Assembly: GCA_947628985.1 (NCBI GenBank)
Contig: CANRCA010000004.1
Span: forward strand, 1-38,723
Direction: 5' to 3'
From: an uncultured Bacilli bacterium
GTDB lineage: Bacteria > Bacillota_I > Bacilli_A > RF39 > UBA660
DNA: 38,723 nt
Shown: positions 1 to 7,808 of the stretch, piece by piece
How positions within the stretch are numbered: the first letter of the stretch is position 1
Layout: each line of letters opens with the position of its first letter
Position numbers and translations under genes: made by a program
Notes under the pieces: model-generated
What the model saw: the letters and a program-made list of their open reading frames with translations, nothing else
Told to the model about the DNA's origin: nothing
Databases searched by the model: none

Positions 1-1
1 A

Positions 2-1306
2 TTAAGAGATGATAGAGATGAAGAAGATACTCAAGGTGATAAATTTCTTTATGAAGGTGGAATTAGTGAATATGTAAGATTTATTAATCAAGGTAAAACA
101 CCTATACATGAAGATATAATACATTTAACTGGAGAAAAAGATGGAATTGTATTTGAAGTAGCGATGCAATATAATTCAGGATATAATGAAAATATTTATT
201 CTTTTGTCAATAATATAAACACTCATGATGGTGGTACACATGAAGATGGTGTTAAAAGAGCACTTGTAAGAGTAATAAATTCATATGCAAGAAAAAATAA
301 TATCTTAAAGGAAAAAGATGAAAATTTAAGAGAGGATGATGTTAAAGAAGGATTAACAATGATTATTTCTTGTAAACATCCAAATCCTCAATTTGAAGGA
401 CAAACAAAAGGAAGATTAGGAAATAGTGAAGTTAAAAATTTAGCTGATAGTGTATTTGCTGAAGGATTTGAACAATTCTTATTAGAAAATCCAGAAGATG
501 CAAGAATAGTTATAAATAAAGCAATTTTAGCGAGAAATGCTAGAATGGCTGCTAAAAAAGCAAGAGAAGCTACTAGAAAAAGTGATTTAGCAACAACTAA
601 TTTCTTTGGAAAATTATCAGATTGTAAGAGTAAAGATCCAACAATTTCTGAAATATTTATAGTCGAGGGAGATTCAGCCGGTGGATCTGCTAAAAAAGGT
701 AGAGATTCAATGACTCAAGCAATACTTCCTTTAAGAGGTAAAATATTAAATGTTGAAAAAGCAAGATTAGATAAAGCTCTTGGTAATGAGGAAATTAAAA
801 CAATAATTACAGCATTTGGTACAGGAATAGGTGAATATTTTGATTTATCTAAATTGAGATATGACAAAATTATTATAATGACCGATGCCGATGTTGATGG
901 TGCTCATATTAGAGTATTGTTATTAACTTTATTTTATAGATTTTTTAAACCAATTGTTGAAGCAGGACATATATATGCAGCACAACCACCTTTATTTAGA
1001 ATAATGCATGGTAAAACAAGAAAGTATGTACTAGATGAAGAAGAAAAAGAAGCATATTTAGCATCTCTTCCAGAAAATGTTAGAAATCGTGCTGAGATAG
1101 CTCGTATGAAAGGTTTAGGAGAAATGGATGCTGAAGAATTAAATGAAACAACAATGGATATAAATAAGAGAGTTTTAAGAAGAATAACAGTTGGTGATTG
1201 TATAGCAGCTGATGCAATATTTGAAAAATTAATGGGTGATGAAGTTGAACCAAGAAGAACATTTATTGAAGAAAATGCAATAAAGGTTAAAAATTTAGAT
1301 ATTTAG
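2..1306 (+). CDS. gyrB: DNA gyrase subunit B, 3' part (partial at window edge)
   Basis: ATPase subunit of DNA gyrase, which with GyrA introduces negative supercoils. The open frame runs in from the left edge (frame 2) without a stop, so this is the C-terminal two thirds of the protein; the N-terminal ATP-binding region lies outside the window. Visible are the transducer region, the TOPRIM motif EGDSAGG near nt 665, the metal-binding DADVDG near nt 885, and the C-terminal RMKGLGEMD segment typical of type IIA topoisomerase B subunits. It ends 10 nt before gyrA, and the gyrA Shine-Dalgarno overlaps its stop. ParE is the alternative family, but the following gyrA and the origin-type gene order favour GyrB. 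Confidence 0.95.
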   Translation, partial: LRDDRDEEDTQGDKFLYEGGISEYVRFINQGKTPIHEDIIHLTGEKDGIVFEVAMQYNSGYNENIYSFVNNINTHDGGTHEDGVKRALVRVINSYARKNNILKEKDENLREDDVKEGLTMIISCKHPNPQFEGQTKGRLGNSEVKNLADSVFAEGFEQFLLENPEDARIVINKAILARNARMAAKKAREATRKSDLATTNFFGKLSDCKSKDPTISEIFIVEGDSAGGSAKKGRDSMTQAILPLRGKILNVEKARLDKALGNEEIKTIITAFGTGIGEYFDLSKLRYDKIIIMTDADVDGAHIRVLLLTLFYRFFKPIVEAGHIYAAQPPLFRIMHGKTRKYVLDEEEKEAYLASLPENVRNRAEIARMKGLGEMDAEELNETTMDINKRVLRRITVGDCIAADAIFEKLMGDEVEPRRTFIEENAIKVKNLDI

Positions 1307-1316
1307 GAGGTTTATA

Positions 1317-3917
1317 ATGGATACAGAAGAAGAAAAAATAGAAGAAGAAACTATAAATGAAGAAGAAAATCTTGAAGAAGATAATGTAGATTATGGTGGA
1401 ACATTTCATGAAAGAGATTCTCATAAGGAAAATAATATAGTTGATGAAGTTAAAGATTCTTTCTTAGATTATTCAATGAGTGTTATTACTTCACGTGCTA
1501 TTCCAGATTTAAGAGATGGTTTAAAGCCAGTTCATAGAAGAATTTTATGGTCAATGTATGAAGAAGGTAATACTCCTGATAAACCTCATAGAAAATCAGC
1601 AACAACTGTTGGAAATGTTATGGGTCATTACCATCCACATGGTGACTCATCTATATATGAAGCAATGGTTCGTTTAGCACAAGACTTCAATCAAAGATAT
1701 ATGCTTGTTGATGGACATGGAAACTTTGGTAATATTGAAGGTGATGGAGCTGCAGCATATCGTTATACAGAAGCAAGACTTTCAAAAATATCTTTAGAGT
1801 TATTAAGAGATATTAATAAAGATACAGTTGATATGGATTTAAACTTTGATGAAACTAGAAAAGAACCAAAGGTTTTACCATCAAGATTTCCAAATATATT
1901 AGTTAACGGTTCTATGGGAATTGCTGTAGGTATGGCTACCAATATACCACCTCATAATTTAACTGAAGTTATAAATGGTTGTATTGCTTATATTGATAAT
2001 CCTGATATTGATACTGATGGATTAATGCAATATATTAAAGGTCCAGATTTTCCAACAGGTGGAATTATATTAGGAAATTCAGGAATTAAGAAGGCTTATG
2101 AAACAGGTAGAGGTTCTATTACAATTAGAAGTAGAGCTGAAATTGAAGAACATAATGGACATAGTACAATAGTATTTACTGAAGTACCTTATGGAGTAAA
2201 TACTCAAGAATTAAAAGATAAAGTTGCAGAACTTGTAAGAGATAAAGTGATTGATGGAATAACAGATTATCACACAGATTTAAAAGATGGAGTTAAAATT
2301 ACAATTACTCTAAAAAAGGATGCAAATCCTCAGGTAGTTTTAAATAATTTATATAAACATACATCTTTTCAAACAAATTATGGAATTATATTCTTAATGC
2401 TTGATGGATTAACTCCTAGAACTTTAGGATTAAAATCAATCATATCTAAATATATTGACCATCAAAAAGAAATTATTATAAGACGTACAAAATTTGATTT
2501 AGCAAAAGATGAAAAAAGAGTACATATTTTAAATGGTTATAAAATAGCACAAGATAACATCGATGAAGTAGTAAAAATTATTAGAAATGCTTTAGATGAT
2601 CAAGATGCTAAAGAAAAATTAATGGCTAGATTTGGATTAGATGAAATACAATCAGATGCAATATTAGAATTAAAGTTAAGAAGATTAACAGGATTAGAAA
2701 GAGATAAAATTGAAGAGGAATTACAAAGTTTATTAAAAGAAATTGAAGAATTAAAATCAATTTTAGCTAGTGAACAAAAAGTTCTTGAAATTATAAAGAA
2801 AGAAATGCTTGAAATTAGAAACAAGTATGGTGATGAAAGAAGAACTTCAATTGATATGACTGCTATTGAATATATAGAAGATGAGGCTTTAATACCACAA
2901 GAAGAAGTTATTGTAACATTAACAAACAAAAATTATATTAAGAGAATTGCAAAAAATACTTATAAATCACAACATAGAGGTGGAGTTGGTATTAAAGGAT
3001 TAACAACAACAGAAGAAGATTATGTAGAACAATTAATATCTTTAAATACTCATGATTATATATTATTCTTCTCAAATAAAGGTAAAGTTTATAGAATGAA
3101 AGGATATAGTATTCCTGAATATTCTAGGGTTGGTAAAGGACTTCCTATTATAAACTTATTACATTTAGATAAAGATGAAAAAATAAATACAATGCTTAAA
3201 GTAAATAGTGAAGAAACAAACAAATGTTTAGTGTTTAGTACTAAAAAAGGATTAATAAAAAGAACATTGTTAAGTGAATTTGATAATATTAGACAAACAG
3301 GAAAAATAGCTATTTCTTTAAAAGAAGATGATGAATTAATATCTGTTAAGTTAGCTAATGATGATAGTCAAGTATTGATGTGTTCTTCAAATGGAAGAAT
3401 GGTTAGATTCAATGTTAATGAAATAAGAATTATGGGAAGAACAGCTTCAGGTGTAAGAGGTATTAATTTAATTGACGATATTTGTGTAGGAAGTGAAATA
3501 TCTGAACCAGGTAAATTATTGTTAGTAGTAACTGAAAATGGATTTGGAAAGAAAACTGCAATTGAAGATTATAGAGAAACTAAGAGAGGTAGTAAAGGTG
3601 TTAAAACTTTAAATATTACAGATAAGAATGGAAAAATAATTAGTTTCAAATCAACAGACAATAATCAAGATTTAATGATAATAACTAATAATGGAATCAT
3701 TATTAGATTAGATGTAAATAGTATTTCACAAATGGGTAGAGTTACAAAAGGTGTTAAATTAATTAATCTAAAAGATGAAAATAAAGTAGCATCAATTTCA
3801 TTAGTTGATAAAGAAGATGATGACGACGAAGAAGTATTAACCACAGAATCAACATCAAATTCTGAAGAAACTGAAAATATAGAATCAAATCAAGATCAAG
3901 GAGAAACAAAAAATTAA
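1317..3917 (+). CDS. gyrA: DNA gyrase subunit A
   Basis: Breakage-reunion subunit of gyrase, acting with GyrB. The start is fixed by GGAGG at 1306-1310. Catalytic Tyr is Y150 in YRYTEARL. The quinolone-pocket segment HPHGDSSIYE has Ser111 and Glu115, the usual drug-sensitive residues. The C-terminal beta-pinwheel carries a GyrA-box-like QHRGGVG at residues 552-558, where the sixth position is Val rather than the usual basic residue. At 866 aa it is somewhat longer than usual because of an acidic N-terminal extension of about 40 residues before DSFLDYSMSV and a Glu/Asp/Ser-rich tail after VASISLVDK. The first Noc-site palindrome begins 14 nt after the stop and could also terminate transcription. 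Confidence 0.96.
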   Translation: MDTEEEKIEEETINEEENLEEDNVDYGGTFHERDSHKENNIVDEVKDSFLDYSMSVITSRAIPDLRDGLKPVHRRILWSMYEEGNTPDKPHRKSATTVGNVMGHYHPHGDSSIYEAMVRLAQDFNQRYMLVDGHGNFGNIEGDGAAAYRYTEARLSKISLELLRDINKDTVDMDLNFDETRKEPKVLPSRFPNILVNGSMGIAVGMATNIPPHNLTEVINGCIAYIDNPDIDTDGLMQYIKGPDFPTGGIILGNSGIKKAYETGRGSITIRSRAEIEEHNGHSTIVFTEVPYGVNTQELKDKVAELVRDKVIDGITDYHTDLKDGVKITITLKKDANPQVVLNNLYKHTSFQTNYGIIFLMLDGLTPRTLGLKSIISKYIDHQKEIIIRRTKFDLAKDEKRVHILNGYKIAQDNIDEVVKIIRNALDDQDAKEKLMARFGLDEIQSDAILELKLRRLTGLERDKIEEELQSLLKEIEELKSILASEQKVLEIIKKEMLEIRNKYGDERRTSIDMTAIEYIEDEALIPQEEVIVTLTNKNYIKRIAKNTYKSQHRGGVGIKGLTTTEEDYVEQLISLNTHDYILFFSNKGKVYRMKGYSIPEYSRVGKGLPIINLLHLDKDEKINTMLKVNSEETNKCLVFSTKKGLIKRTLLSEFDNIRQTGKIAISLKEDDELISVKLANDDSQVLMCSSNGRMVRFNVNEIRIMGRTASGVRGINLIDDICVGSEISEPGKLLLVVTENGFGKKTAIEDYRETKRGSKGVKTLNITDKNGKIISFKSTDNNQDLMIITNNGIIIRLDVNSISQMGRVTKGVKLINLKDENKVASISLVDKEDDDDEEVLTTESTSNSEETENIESNQDQGETKN

Positions 3918-3937
3918 TAATCAAATTTAAAAAAATT

Positions 3938-3951
3938 ATTTCCCGGGAAAT
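3938..3951. promoter_or_regulatory. Noc-binding site 1 (NBS), possibly also the gyrA terminator
   Basis: ATTTCCCGGGAAAT is an exact match to the published B. subtilis Noc-binding site. It lies inside a longer perfect palindrome (about 3931-3958) whose A-rich left arm and T-run right arm follow the gyrA stop by 14 nt. In RNA this could fold with a CCGG loop and act as an intrinsic terminator. Confidence 0.8.
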
Positions 3952-3991
3952 AATTTTTTTATGGAAAAAGAAAAATTAAATATACAAAAAT

Positions 3992-4005
3992 ATTTCCCGG
4001 GAAAT
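3992..4005. promoter_or_regulatory. Noc-binding site 2 (NBS)
   Basis: Second exact ATTTCCCGGGAAAT, 54 bp downstream of the first. It is extended to a 28-bp perfect palindrome (3985-4012) from CAAAAAT to ATTTTTG. The flanks differ from copy 1, so the conserved element is the 14-bp core rather than a duplicated block. Confidence 0.8.
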
Positions 4006-4257
4006 ATTTTTGTGAAATTATTAAAAATTTATAAATATGAATTTAATCAAATTATTTTTATAAATAAATAATTTTTTTATTAACATTATAGTGTATTTAT
4101 ATTAAAAATTAAATTTTAAATTAATATATATATATATTGCATTCATTAATTGATTTGATTGTAAATAAACATTAATTAGAGTTTAATTTAATATATTTAT
4201 AAAGTTACATTTATATTAATTAAATAAGATTAATATAAATAAAAAATCTCAAAAATT

Positions 4258-4271
4258 ATTTCCCGGGAAAT
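4258..4271. promoter_or_regulatory. Noc-binding site 3 (NBS)
   Basis: Third exact ATTTCCCGGGAAAT, extended by AAAAATT/AATTTTT arms. It sits 12 bp left of the first parS-like site, pairing the two site types. Confidence 0.8.
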
Positions 4272-4283
4272 AATTTTTGAATA

Positions 4284-4299
4284 TGTTTCATGTGAAACA
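4284..4299. promoter_or_regulatory. parS-like ParB-binding site (variant)
   Basis: TGTTTCATGTGAAACA differs by one central base from parS TGTTTCACGTGAAACA. The flanking A/T bases extend the dyad. ParB proteins generally tolerate single mismatches, so binding is plausible but may be weaker. Confidence 0.7.
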
Positions 4300-4335
4300 T
4301 ATTTTAAATAACAAAAAAAATAAAAATAATTTTAA

Positions 4336-4351
4336 AGTTCCACGTGGAACT
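4336..4351. promoter_or_regulatory. parS-like ParB-binding site (GTTCCACGTGGAAC type)
   Basis: AGTTCCACGTGGAACT is a parS-type palindrome with GTTCCACGTGGAAC in place of GTTTCACGTGAAAC. The perfect dyad extends over 26 bp (4331-4356). This form resembles known natural parS variants, including the C-G inner pair. Confidence 0.75.
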
Positions 4352-4394
4352 TTAAATTATAATTTGAATATATTATAAAAATATTATTAAAATT

Positions 4395-4408
4395 ATTTCC
4401 CGGGAAAT
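4395..4408. promoter_or_regulatory. Noc-binding site 4 (NBS)
   Basis: Fourth exact ATTTCCCGGGAAAT, ending 12 bp before the exact parS. This repeats the NBS-then-parS spacing seen with NBS 3 and the variant parS. Confidence 0.8.
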
Positions 4409-4420
4409 AATTTTTATATA

Positions 4421-4436
4421 TGTTTCACGTGAAACA
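4421..4436. promoter_or_regulatory. parS, exact ParB (Spo0J) binding site
   Basis: TGTTTCACGTGAAACA is identical to the classic B. subtilis parS. ParB loads here and recruits SMC/condensin for origin segregation. It lies just upstream of the SRP RNA promoter. Confidence 0.9.
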
Positions 4437-4446
4437 TTAAATTAAT

Positions 4447-4473
4447 TTGATTTATTTTATTACATGTTATACA
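4447..4473 (+). promoter_or_regulatory. Promoter of the SRP RNA gene
   Basis: Possible -35 TTGATT (4447-4452) and extended -10 TGtTATACA (4465-4473) with a 15-bp spacer. Predicted initiation at about 4480 agrees with the 5' end of the SRP RNA stem. Confidence 0.55.
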
Positions 4474-4481
4474 ATTTATTA

Positions 4482-4553
4482 GTGCAACAAGCCAAGTATG
4501 AACCAGGTCAGAATTGGAAAATAGCAGCCTTAAGTACAAAGCTTGTGTGCACT
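4482..4553 (+). ncRNA. ffs: Small bacterial signal recognition particle RNA (4.5S type)
   Basis: Carries the diagnostic SRP domain IV: ACCAGGTCAG (4502-4511), an apical GGAA loop region, then TAGCAGCC on the return strand, as in 4.5S RNA. The outer arms GTGCA-ACAAGC (4482-4492) and GCTTGTGTGCAC (4541-4552) pair with a small bulge, closing a single rod of about 72 nt without an Alu domain. It would bind Ffh and target nascent membrane proteins. In B. subtilis the SRP RNA gene follows tadA; here it precedes it. A T-run and an AT-only hairpin (TTTTAATT-TG-AATTAAAA, 4553-4570) follow. Confidence 0.92.
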
Positions 4554-4589
4554 TTTAATTTGAATTAAAAATTTAAAAAGAGGAAATAT

Positions 4590-4991
4590 ATGGAAAAATA
4601 TATAGAAAAGTTAAAAAAACTGAATAAAAAAGCATTAAAAAACAATGATGTTCCAGTTTCTGCTATTATAATAAAAAATAATAAAATAATAGCAAAAGCT
4701 TATAACAAAAGAAACAAAAATAAAAATCCTTTATATCATGCAGAAATATTAGCTATTGAAAAAGCATCTAAAAAATCAAAAACTTATAACTTAATTGAAT
4801 GTGAAATGATTACAACATTAAAGCCTTGTAAAATGTGTGAAGAAGTAATTAAATCTTCAAAAATTAAAAAAGTATATTATTTATTAGATCAAAAGAAAAA
4901 TGTTAACAATAAAATAGATTATCAAAAATTGTCTGATGAAAATGACTATTTTAAATTAGAATTATCTAATTTTTTTGCAGATAAAAGATAG
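4590..4991 (+). CDS. tadA: tRNA-specific adenosine deaminase (A34 to I)
   Basis: Zinc deaminase that converts wobble A34 to inosine in tRNA-Arg(ACG). The catalytic signature is complete: H50-A-E52 in YHAEILAIEKA, and C80-x2-C83 in KPCKMC. The C-terminal LSNFFADKR matches the LSDFF ending of TadA. At 133 aa it is short for the family (about 150-165), mainly through a trimmed N-terminus and loops. RBS AGAGGAAA precedes the ATG. Its neighbours, SRP RNA and dnaX, are the standard Bacilli context. The gene is closely followed by a terminator. Confidence 0.9.
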   Translation: MEKYIEKLKKLNKKALKNNDVPVSAIIIKNNKIIAKAYNKRNKNKNPLYHAEILAIEKASKKSKTYNLIECEMITTLKPCKMCEEVIKSSKIKKVYYLLDQKKNVNNKIDYQKLSDENDYFKLELSNFFADKR

Positions 4992-5009
4992 TATGAAACT
5001 ATCTTTTTT
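4983..5009 (+). terminator. Intrinsic terminator after tadA
   Basis: Perfect 10-bp stem AAAAGATAGT / ACTATCTTTT with loop ATGAA, followed by more T residues. The left arm includes the tadA stop. Confidence 0.85.
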
Positions 5010-5017
5010 GGTATAAT
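5009..5017 (+). promoter_or_regulatory. Extended -10 promoter for the dnaX operon
   Basis: TGgTATAAT, a perfect extended -10, sits immediately after the tadA terminator T-run. No good -35 is visible 17 bp upstream, because that position is the terminator stem. Initiation near 5024 would give a leader of only about 12 nt containing GGAGG. Confidence 0.55.
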
Positions 5018-5035
5018 TATTTTGGAGGTATTATC

Positions 5036-6670
5036 ATGTCTTATATATCATTATACAGAAAATATAGGCCTCATAAATTTAAAGAAGTTGTAGGTCAAGA
5101 AGTTGTAGTAAAAATATTAAAAAATAGCATCATAAATAATAAAATAGGTCATGCTTATATTTTTAGTGGTCCAAGAGGTACTGGTAAAACAAGTATAGCT
5201 AAAATTTTTGCACGAGCAGTAAATTGTTTAGATAATCAAGATGGAGATATATGTGAAAAATGTGCTAATTGTACAAATGATATAGACGATGAAATTGATA
5301 TTATTGAAATAGATGCTGCTAGTAATAATGGTGTAGATGAAATTAGAGAAATAAGAAATAATGTTAAAATGATGCCTAGCAATTTAAAATATAGAATATA
5401 CATTATAGATGAAGTTCATATGTTATCAACTAGTGCATTTAATGCATTGTTAAAAACATTAGAAGAACCTCCTAGTCATGCAATATTTATATTAGCAACT
5501 ACAGAAATAAATAAAATACCAGCAACAGTAATTTCAAGATGTCAAAAATTTGATTTTAAAAAAATAAGTGAATCAGATATTATAAATAGATTAAAATACA
5601 TACTATCAGAAGAAAATAAAACATTAGAAGATAATATAATAAAATTAATAGCAAAATTAAGTGATGGTGGACTAAGAGATGCTATTAATTTATTAGATCA
5701 AATATTATCTTTAAATAAAGATGTTGTAGAAGAAAAAGATGTTTATGATTTAATTGGTGAAATTGATTTAAATAATGTATTTGATTTATTAAAATATATA
5801 ACTAGTGGAAATATAAAAGAAGTAATTAAAATAATAAATAATTACTATGACGAAGGTAAAAACTTTTCAAAAATATGTGAAAAATTAGAATATTTAATTA
5901 AAGATATTTTAATTTATAACAATACTGATAATTATTTTGATAAAGAATATGAAAATAAATTATTTGAATTTTCAAAAATAGATTCAACACTATTTATTAA
6001 AATGTCACAAGATTTATTTGATTTAAACTATGACTTAAAAAGAAGTAATAATCAAAAAATTGTAAGTGAAATATACTTCTTAAAAATGACATTAAATTTT
6101 AATACTGGTGATAAAACAGAAGAAAAAGAATTAATAAAAGAAACAACTGAAATTGTTAATAAAACAGTTAATAATTCTAATGAAAACGAAAAAATAGAAC
6201 AAGAAATATTATTAGAAAACAAAAAGATAATAGTAAACAATTGTTTGTATGAAGCAAATAAACAATTAAAAATAGATTTCACAAAACAATTTGAAAAAAT
6301 AAAAGAATACGAAACAGATAAAAAATACAATATGCTATCAAATTTATTAAGTAAATCAATACCAGAAGTAGTTGGTAATAATAATGTTTTATTCACATTT
6401 AAAAATAATTTTGAAGTAGTATTATTTGAAAAAAATACAGAAAAAATAGAAAAATTTATAGAATTAATATATAATAAAAAATATACTGTTGTTTCAGTAT
6501 CAAATGAAGAGTGGAATGAAATAAGAACTAAATATATCAATGACATTAAGAATGGTGTTAAATATGAATATATGGAATTAAAGAAAATGCCAAGAAAAAA
6601 TAAAAAAAATACTGAATTAGAAAATAGTATAAAAGATATATTTGGAGAAGAATATATAAAAGAAGATTGA
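5036..6670 (+). CDS. dnaX: DNA polymerase III subunits gamma/tau (clamp loader ATPase)
   Basis: AAA+ ATPase of the clamp loader that opens the beta clamp and links polymerase cores. Walker A GPRGTGKT at residues 45-52; zinc-binding Cys at 64, 73, 76 and 79; Walker B/DExH IIDEVHML near residue 124; sensor-1 region ILATTEINKIP and SRC finger near 167. Start fixed by GGAGG at 5024-5028. The C-terminal half (after about residue 370) is poorly conserved, lysine- and asparagine-rich, as in small Bacilli tau proteins. Length 544 aa is normal. It heads the run dnaX-ybaB-recR, the conserved order in Bacilli. Confidence 0.95.
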   Translation: MSYISLYRKYRPHKFKEVVGQEVVVKILKNSIINNKIGHAYIFSGPRGTGKTSIAKIFARAVNCLDNQDGDICEKCANCTNDIDDEIDIIEIDAASNNGVDEIREIRNNVKMMPSNLKYRIYIIDEVHMLSTSAFNALLKTLEEPPSHAIFILATTEINKIPATVISRCQKFDFKKISESDIINRLKYILSEENKTLEDNIIKLIAKLSDGGLRDAINLLDQILSLNKDVVEEKDVYDLIGEIDLNNVFDLLKYITSGNIKEVIKIINNYYDEGKNFSKICEKLEYLIKDILIYNNTDNYFDKEYENKLFEFSKIDSTLFIKMSQDLFDLNYDLKRSNNQKIVSEIYFLKMTLNFNTGDKTEEKELIKETTEIVNKTVNNSNENEKIEQEILLENKKIIVNNCLYEANKQLKIDFTKQFEKIKEYETDKKYNMLSNLLSKSIPEVVGNNNVLFTFKNNFEVVLFEKNTEKIEKFIELIYNKKYTVVSVSNEEWNEIRTKYINDIKNGVKYEYMELKKMPRKNKKNTELENSIKDIFGEEYIKED

Positions 6671-6684
6671 GAGGAATGATAAAT

Positions 6685-6978
6685 ATGAATATTCAAGCTA
6701 TGATGGCACAAGCAAGAAAATTACAAAAGGAAATAGAAAAAACATCAAATGAAATAGAGACAACTTCATTTAAATATGAAAATGAAAATATATTATTAGA
6801 ATGTTTAGGAACATATGAAATTACTAAAGTTCAAATAAAAAATGAAGATGTTTTAGAAGATAAAGAAATGTTAGAAGATGTGTTAATGGTTGCTATTAAT
6901 GAATTACTAAAAGATGTTAAATCTAAAAAAGAAGAAAAATTAGGAAAATATACAAATGGCCTTGGAGGCATTTTATAA
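6685..6978 (+). CDS. YbaB/EbfC nucleoid-associated protein
   Basis: Small DNA-binding protein that forms dimers and bends DNA; almost always found between dnaX and recR. I chose ATG 6685 (97 aa): AGAGGA at 6670-6675 is spaced correctly for it, and MNIQAMMAQARKLQKEIEK is the conserved N-terminus (MxxMMKQAQKMQ type). Upstream in-frame TTG 6667 and ATG 6676 are less likely. Central beta-hairpin and C-terminal helix (LEDVLMVAINELLKDVKSKK) are visible. The end LGGIL carries the RBS for recR. Confidence 0.9.
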   Translation: MNIQAMMAQARKLQKEIEKTSNEIETTSFKYENENILLECLGTYEITKVQIKNEDVLEDKEMLEDVLMVAINELLKDVKSKKEEKLGKYTNGLGGIL

Positions 6979-6980
6979 AA

Positions 6981-7580
6981 ATGGCTTTACCAAGAAGTTT
7001 TCAACAATTAGTAGATAATTTAACCATTTTTCCAGGAGTAGGAGAAAAAACAGCAGAAAGATATGTATATTCTTTATACGAAAAAGATTTTCAAGAAATT
7101 GAAAATCTTTCTGATGCACTTTTAAATTTTAAAAATAATATTAAAACTTGTAGTATATGTGGATGTATTAGTGATGAGGATATATGCGAAATTTGTTCTG
7201 ATGAAACAAGAGATAAATCAACAATATGCGTTGTAGAAGATTCAAAAAATGTATTCTTTATTGAAAAAACTAAAAAATATAATGGTTATTATCATGTACT
7301 TAATGGACTAATATCTCCAATAGAAGGAAAAGATCCAGAAGACTTAAATATTAGTTCATTAATAAATAATAGAATTAATTCTGATATAAAAGAAATAATA
7401 ATAGCCCTAAATCCTTCAATAGAAGGTGAAGTAACATCTTCATATATACAAAAATTATTAGAAAAAAAGAATGTAAAAGTATCAAGATTATCATATGGAA
7501 TTCCAATGGGTGGAGATTTAGAATATTTAGATCCTGTAATGGTATCAAAAGCATGGGATGATAGAAAAATAATATCATAA
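6981..7580 (+). CDS. recR: Recombination protein RecR
   Basis: Acts with RecF and RecO to load RecA at single-strand gaps. Domains in order: helix-hairpin-helix FPGVGEKTAERY (residues 17-28), zinc finger with Cys 57, 60, 69 and 72, Toprim beginning ICVVEDSKNV (82-91), and the C-terminal GIPMGGDLEYLDPVMVSKAW segment (Walker B-like). At 199 aa it has standard length. GGAGG within the end of ybaB (6964-6968) precedes the ATG, and only 2 nt separate the genes, so they are co-translated from one message. Confidence 0.95.
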   Translation: MALPRSFQQLVDNLTIFPGVGEKTAERYVYSLYEKDFQEIENLSDALLNFKNNIKTCSICGCISDEDICEICSDETRDKSTICVVEDSKNVFFIEKTKKYNGYYHVLNGLISPIEGKDPEDLNISSLINNRINSDIKEIIIALNPSIEGEVTSSYIQKLLEKKNVKVSRLSYGIPMGGDLEYLDPVMVSKAWDDRKIIS

Positions 7581-7611
7581 AATAAAATTCATCACATAAT
7601 TTTTTATTGAG

Positions 7612-7797
7612 ATGATTGTTATGATAATAAGTATACTAAGAAAAATAGTATGGGCATTATGTCTTCTTTATTCAGTTAATATCATTATAAGTTCAACAGG
7701 AAAAATAATACCAATAAATGTATATACATTATTCATAATATATTTTTTTGACTTTTTTGGAATTATGGCTATAATATTCTTAAAATATTATTGTTAA
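7612..7797 (+). CDS. bofA: BofA-like inhibitor of pro-sigma-K processing
   Basis: BofA inhibits the SpoIVFB protease in the forespore outer membrane until engulfment is complete. The 61-aa protein has two hydrophobic segments and the family pattern of VN, G, then IPINVYT followed by a second hydrophobic helix (FFGIMAIIFLKYY), matching the INxxTALxxGxxGIPG region of BofA. It is shorter than B. subtilis BofA (87 aa) and the final GIPG-like turn is altered. Position after recR is diagnostic. Start could be ATG 7612 or 7621; no strong RBS. Its end overlaps the holB translation signals. Confidence 0.75.
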   Translation: MIVMIISILRKIVWALCLLYSVNIIISSTGKIIPINVYTLFIIYFFDFFGIMAIIFLKYYC

Positions 7798-7808
7798 CGG
7801 AGGAAGTA

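Larger units (their letters stand above)
3918..4481. other. Gene-free AT-rich region carrying a parS / Noc-site cluster
   Basis: No ORF of useful length is present. The stretch is almost entirely A and T except for seven short GC-centred palindromes: four ATTTCCCGGGAAAT and three CACGTG/CATGTG-centred 16-mers, listed separately. Between 4013 and 4250 there is only AT sequence, including a TA run near 4128-4138; I saw no DnaA-box cluster (TTATCCACA). The spread of ParB- and Noc-type sites between gyrA and the SRP RNA gene suggests a chromosome segregation and nucleoid-occlusion locus. Confidence 0.8.

Noticed and set aside
4013-4250. Replication origin (oriC) in the AT-rich gene-free interval
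   Set aside because: No DnaA-box cluster was seen and in Bacilli oriC lies by dnaA/dnaN, upstream of gyrB. The palindromes fit ParB and Noc sites instead.
6385-6630. Possible programmed frameshift in dnaX at A-runs (as in E. coli gamma/tau)
   Set aside because: A-runs are everywhere in this genome; no A AAA AAG heptamer with an adjacent stimulatory stem or upstream SD was identified.
6667-6684. Longer N-terminus of the YbaB protein from TTG 6667
   Set aside because: It would include the Shine-Dalgarno of ATG 6685 and is not part of the family N-terminus.
6052-6711. 219-aa open frame on the - strand opposite dnaX
   Set aside because: It is Ser/Phe/Ile-rich low-complexity shadow of a Lys/Asn-rich real gene, has no recognisable domain or RBS and overlaps dnaX fully. 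The same applies to the other minus-strand frames.
7570-7602. Sigma-E promoter for bofA (TAATATC ... CATAATTT)
   Set aside because: The spacer is 18 bp rather than 13-15 and both boxes have mismatches.
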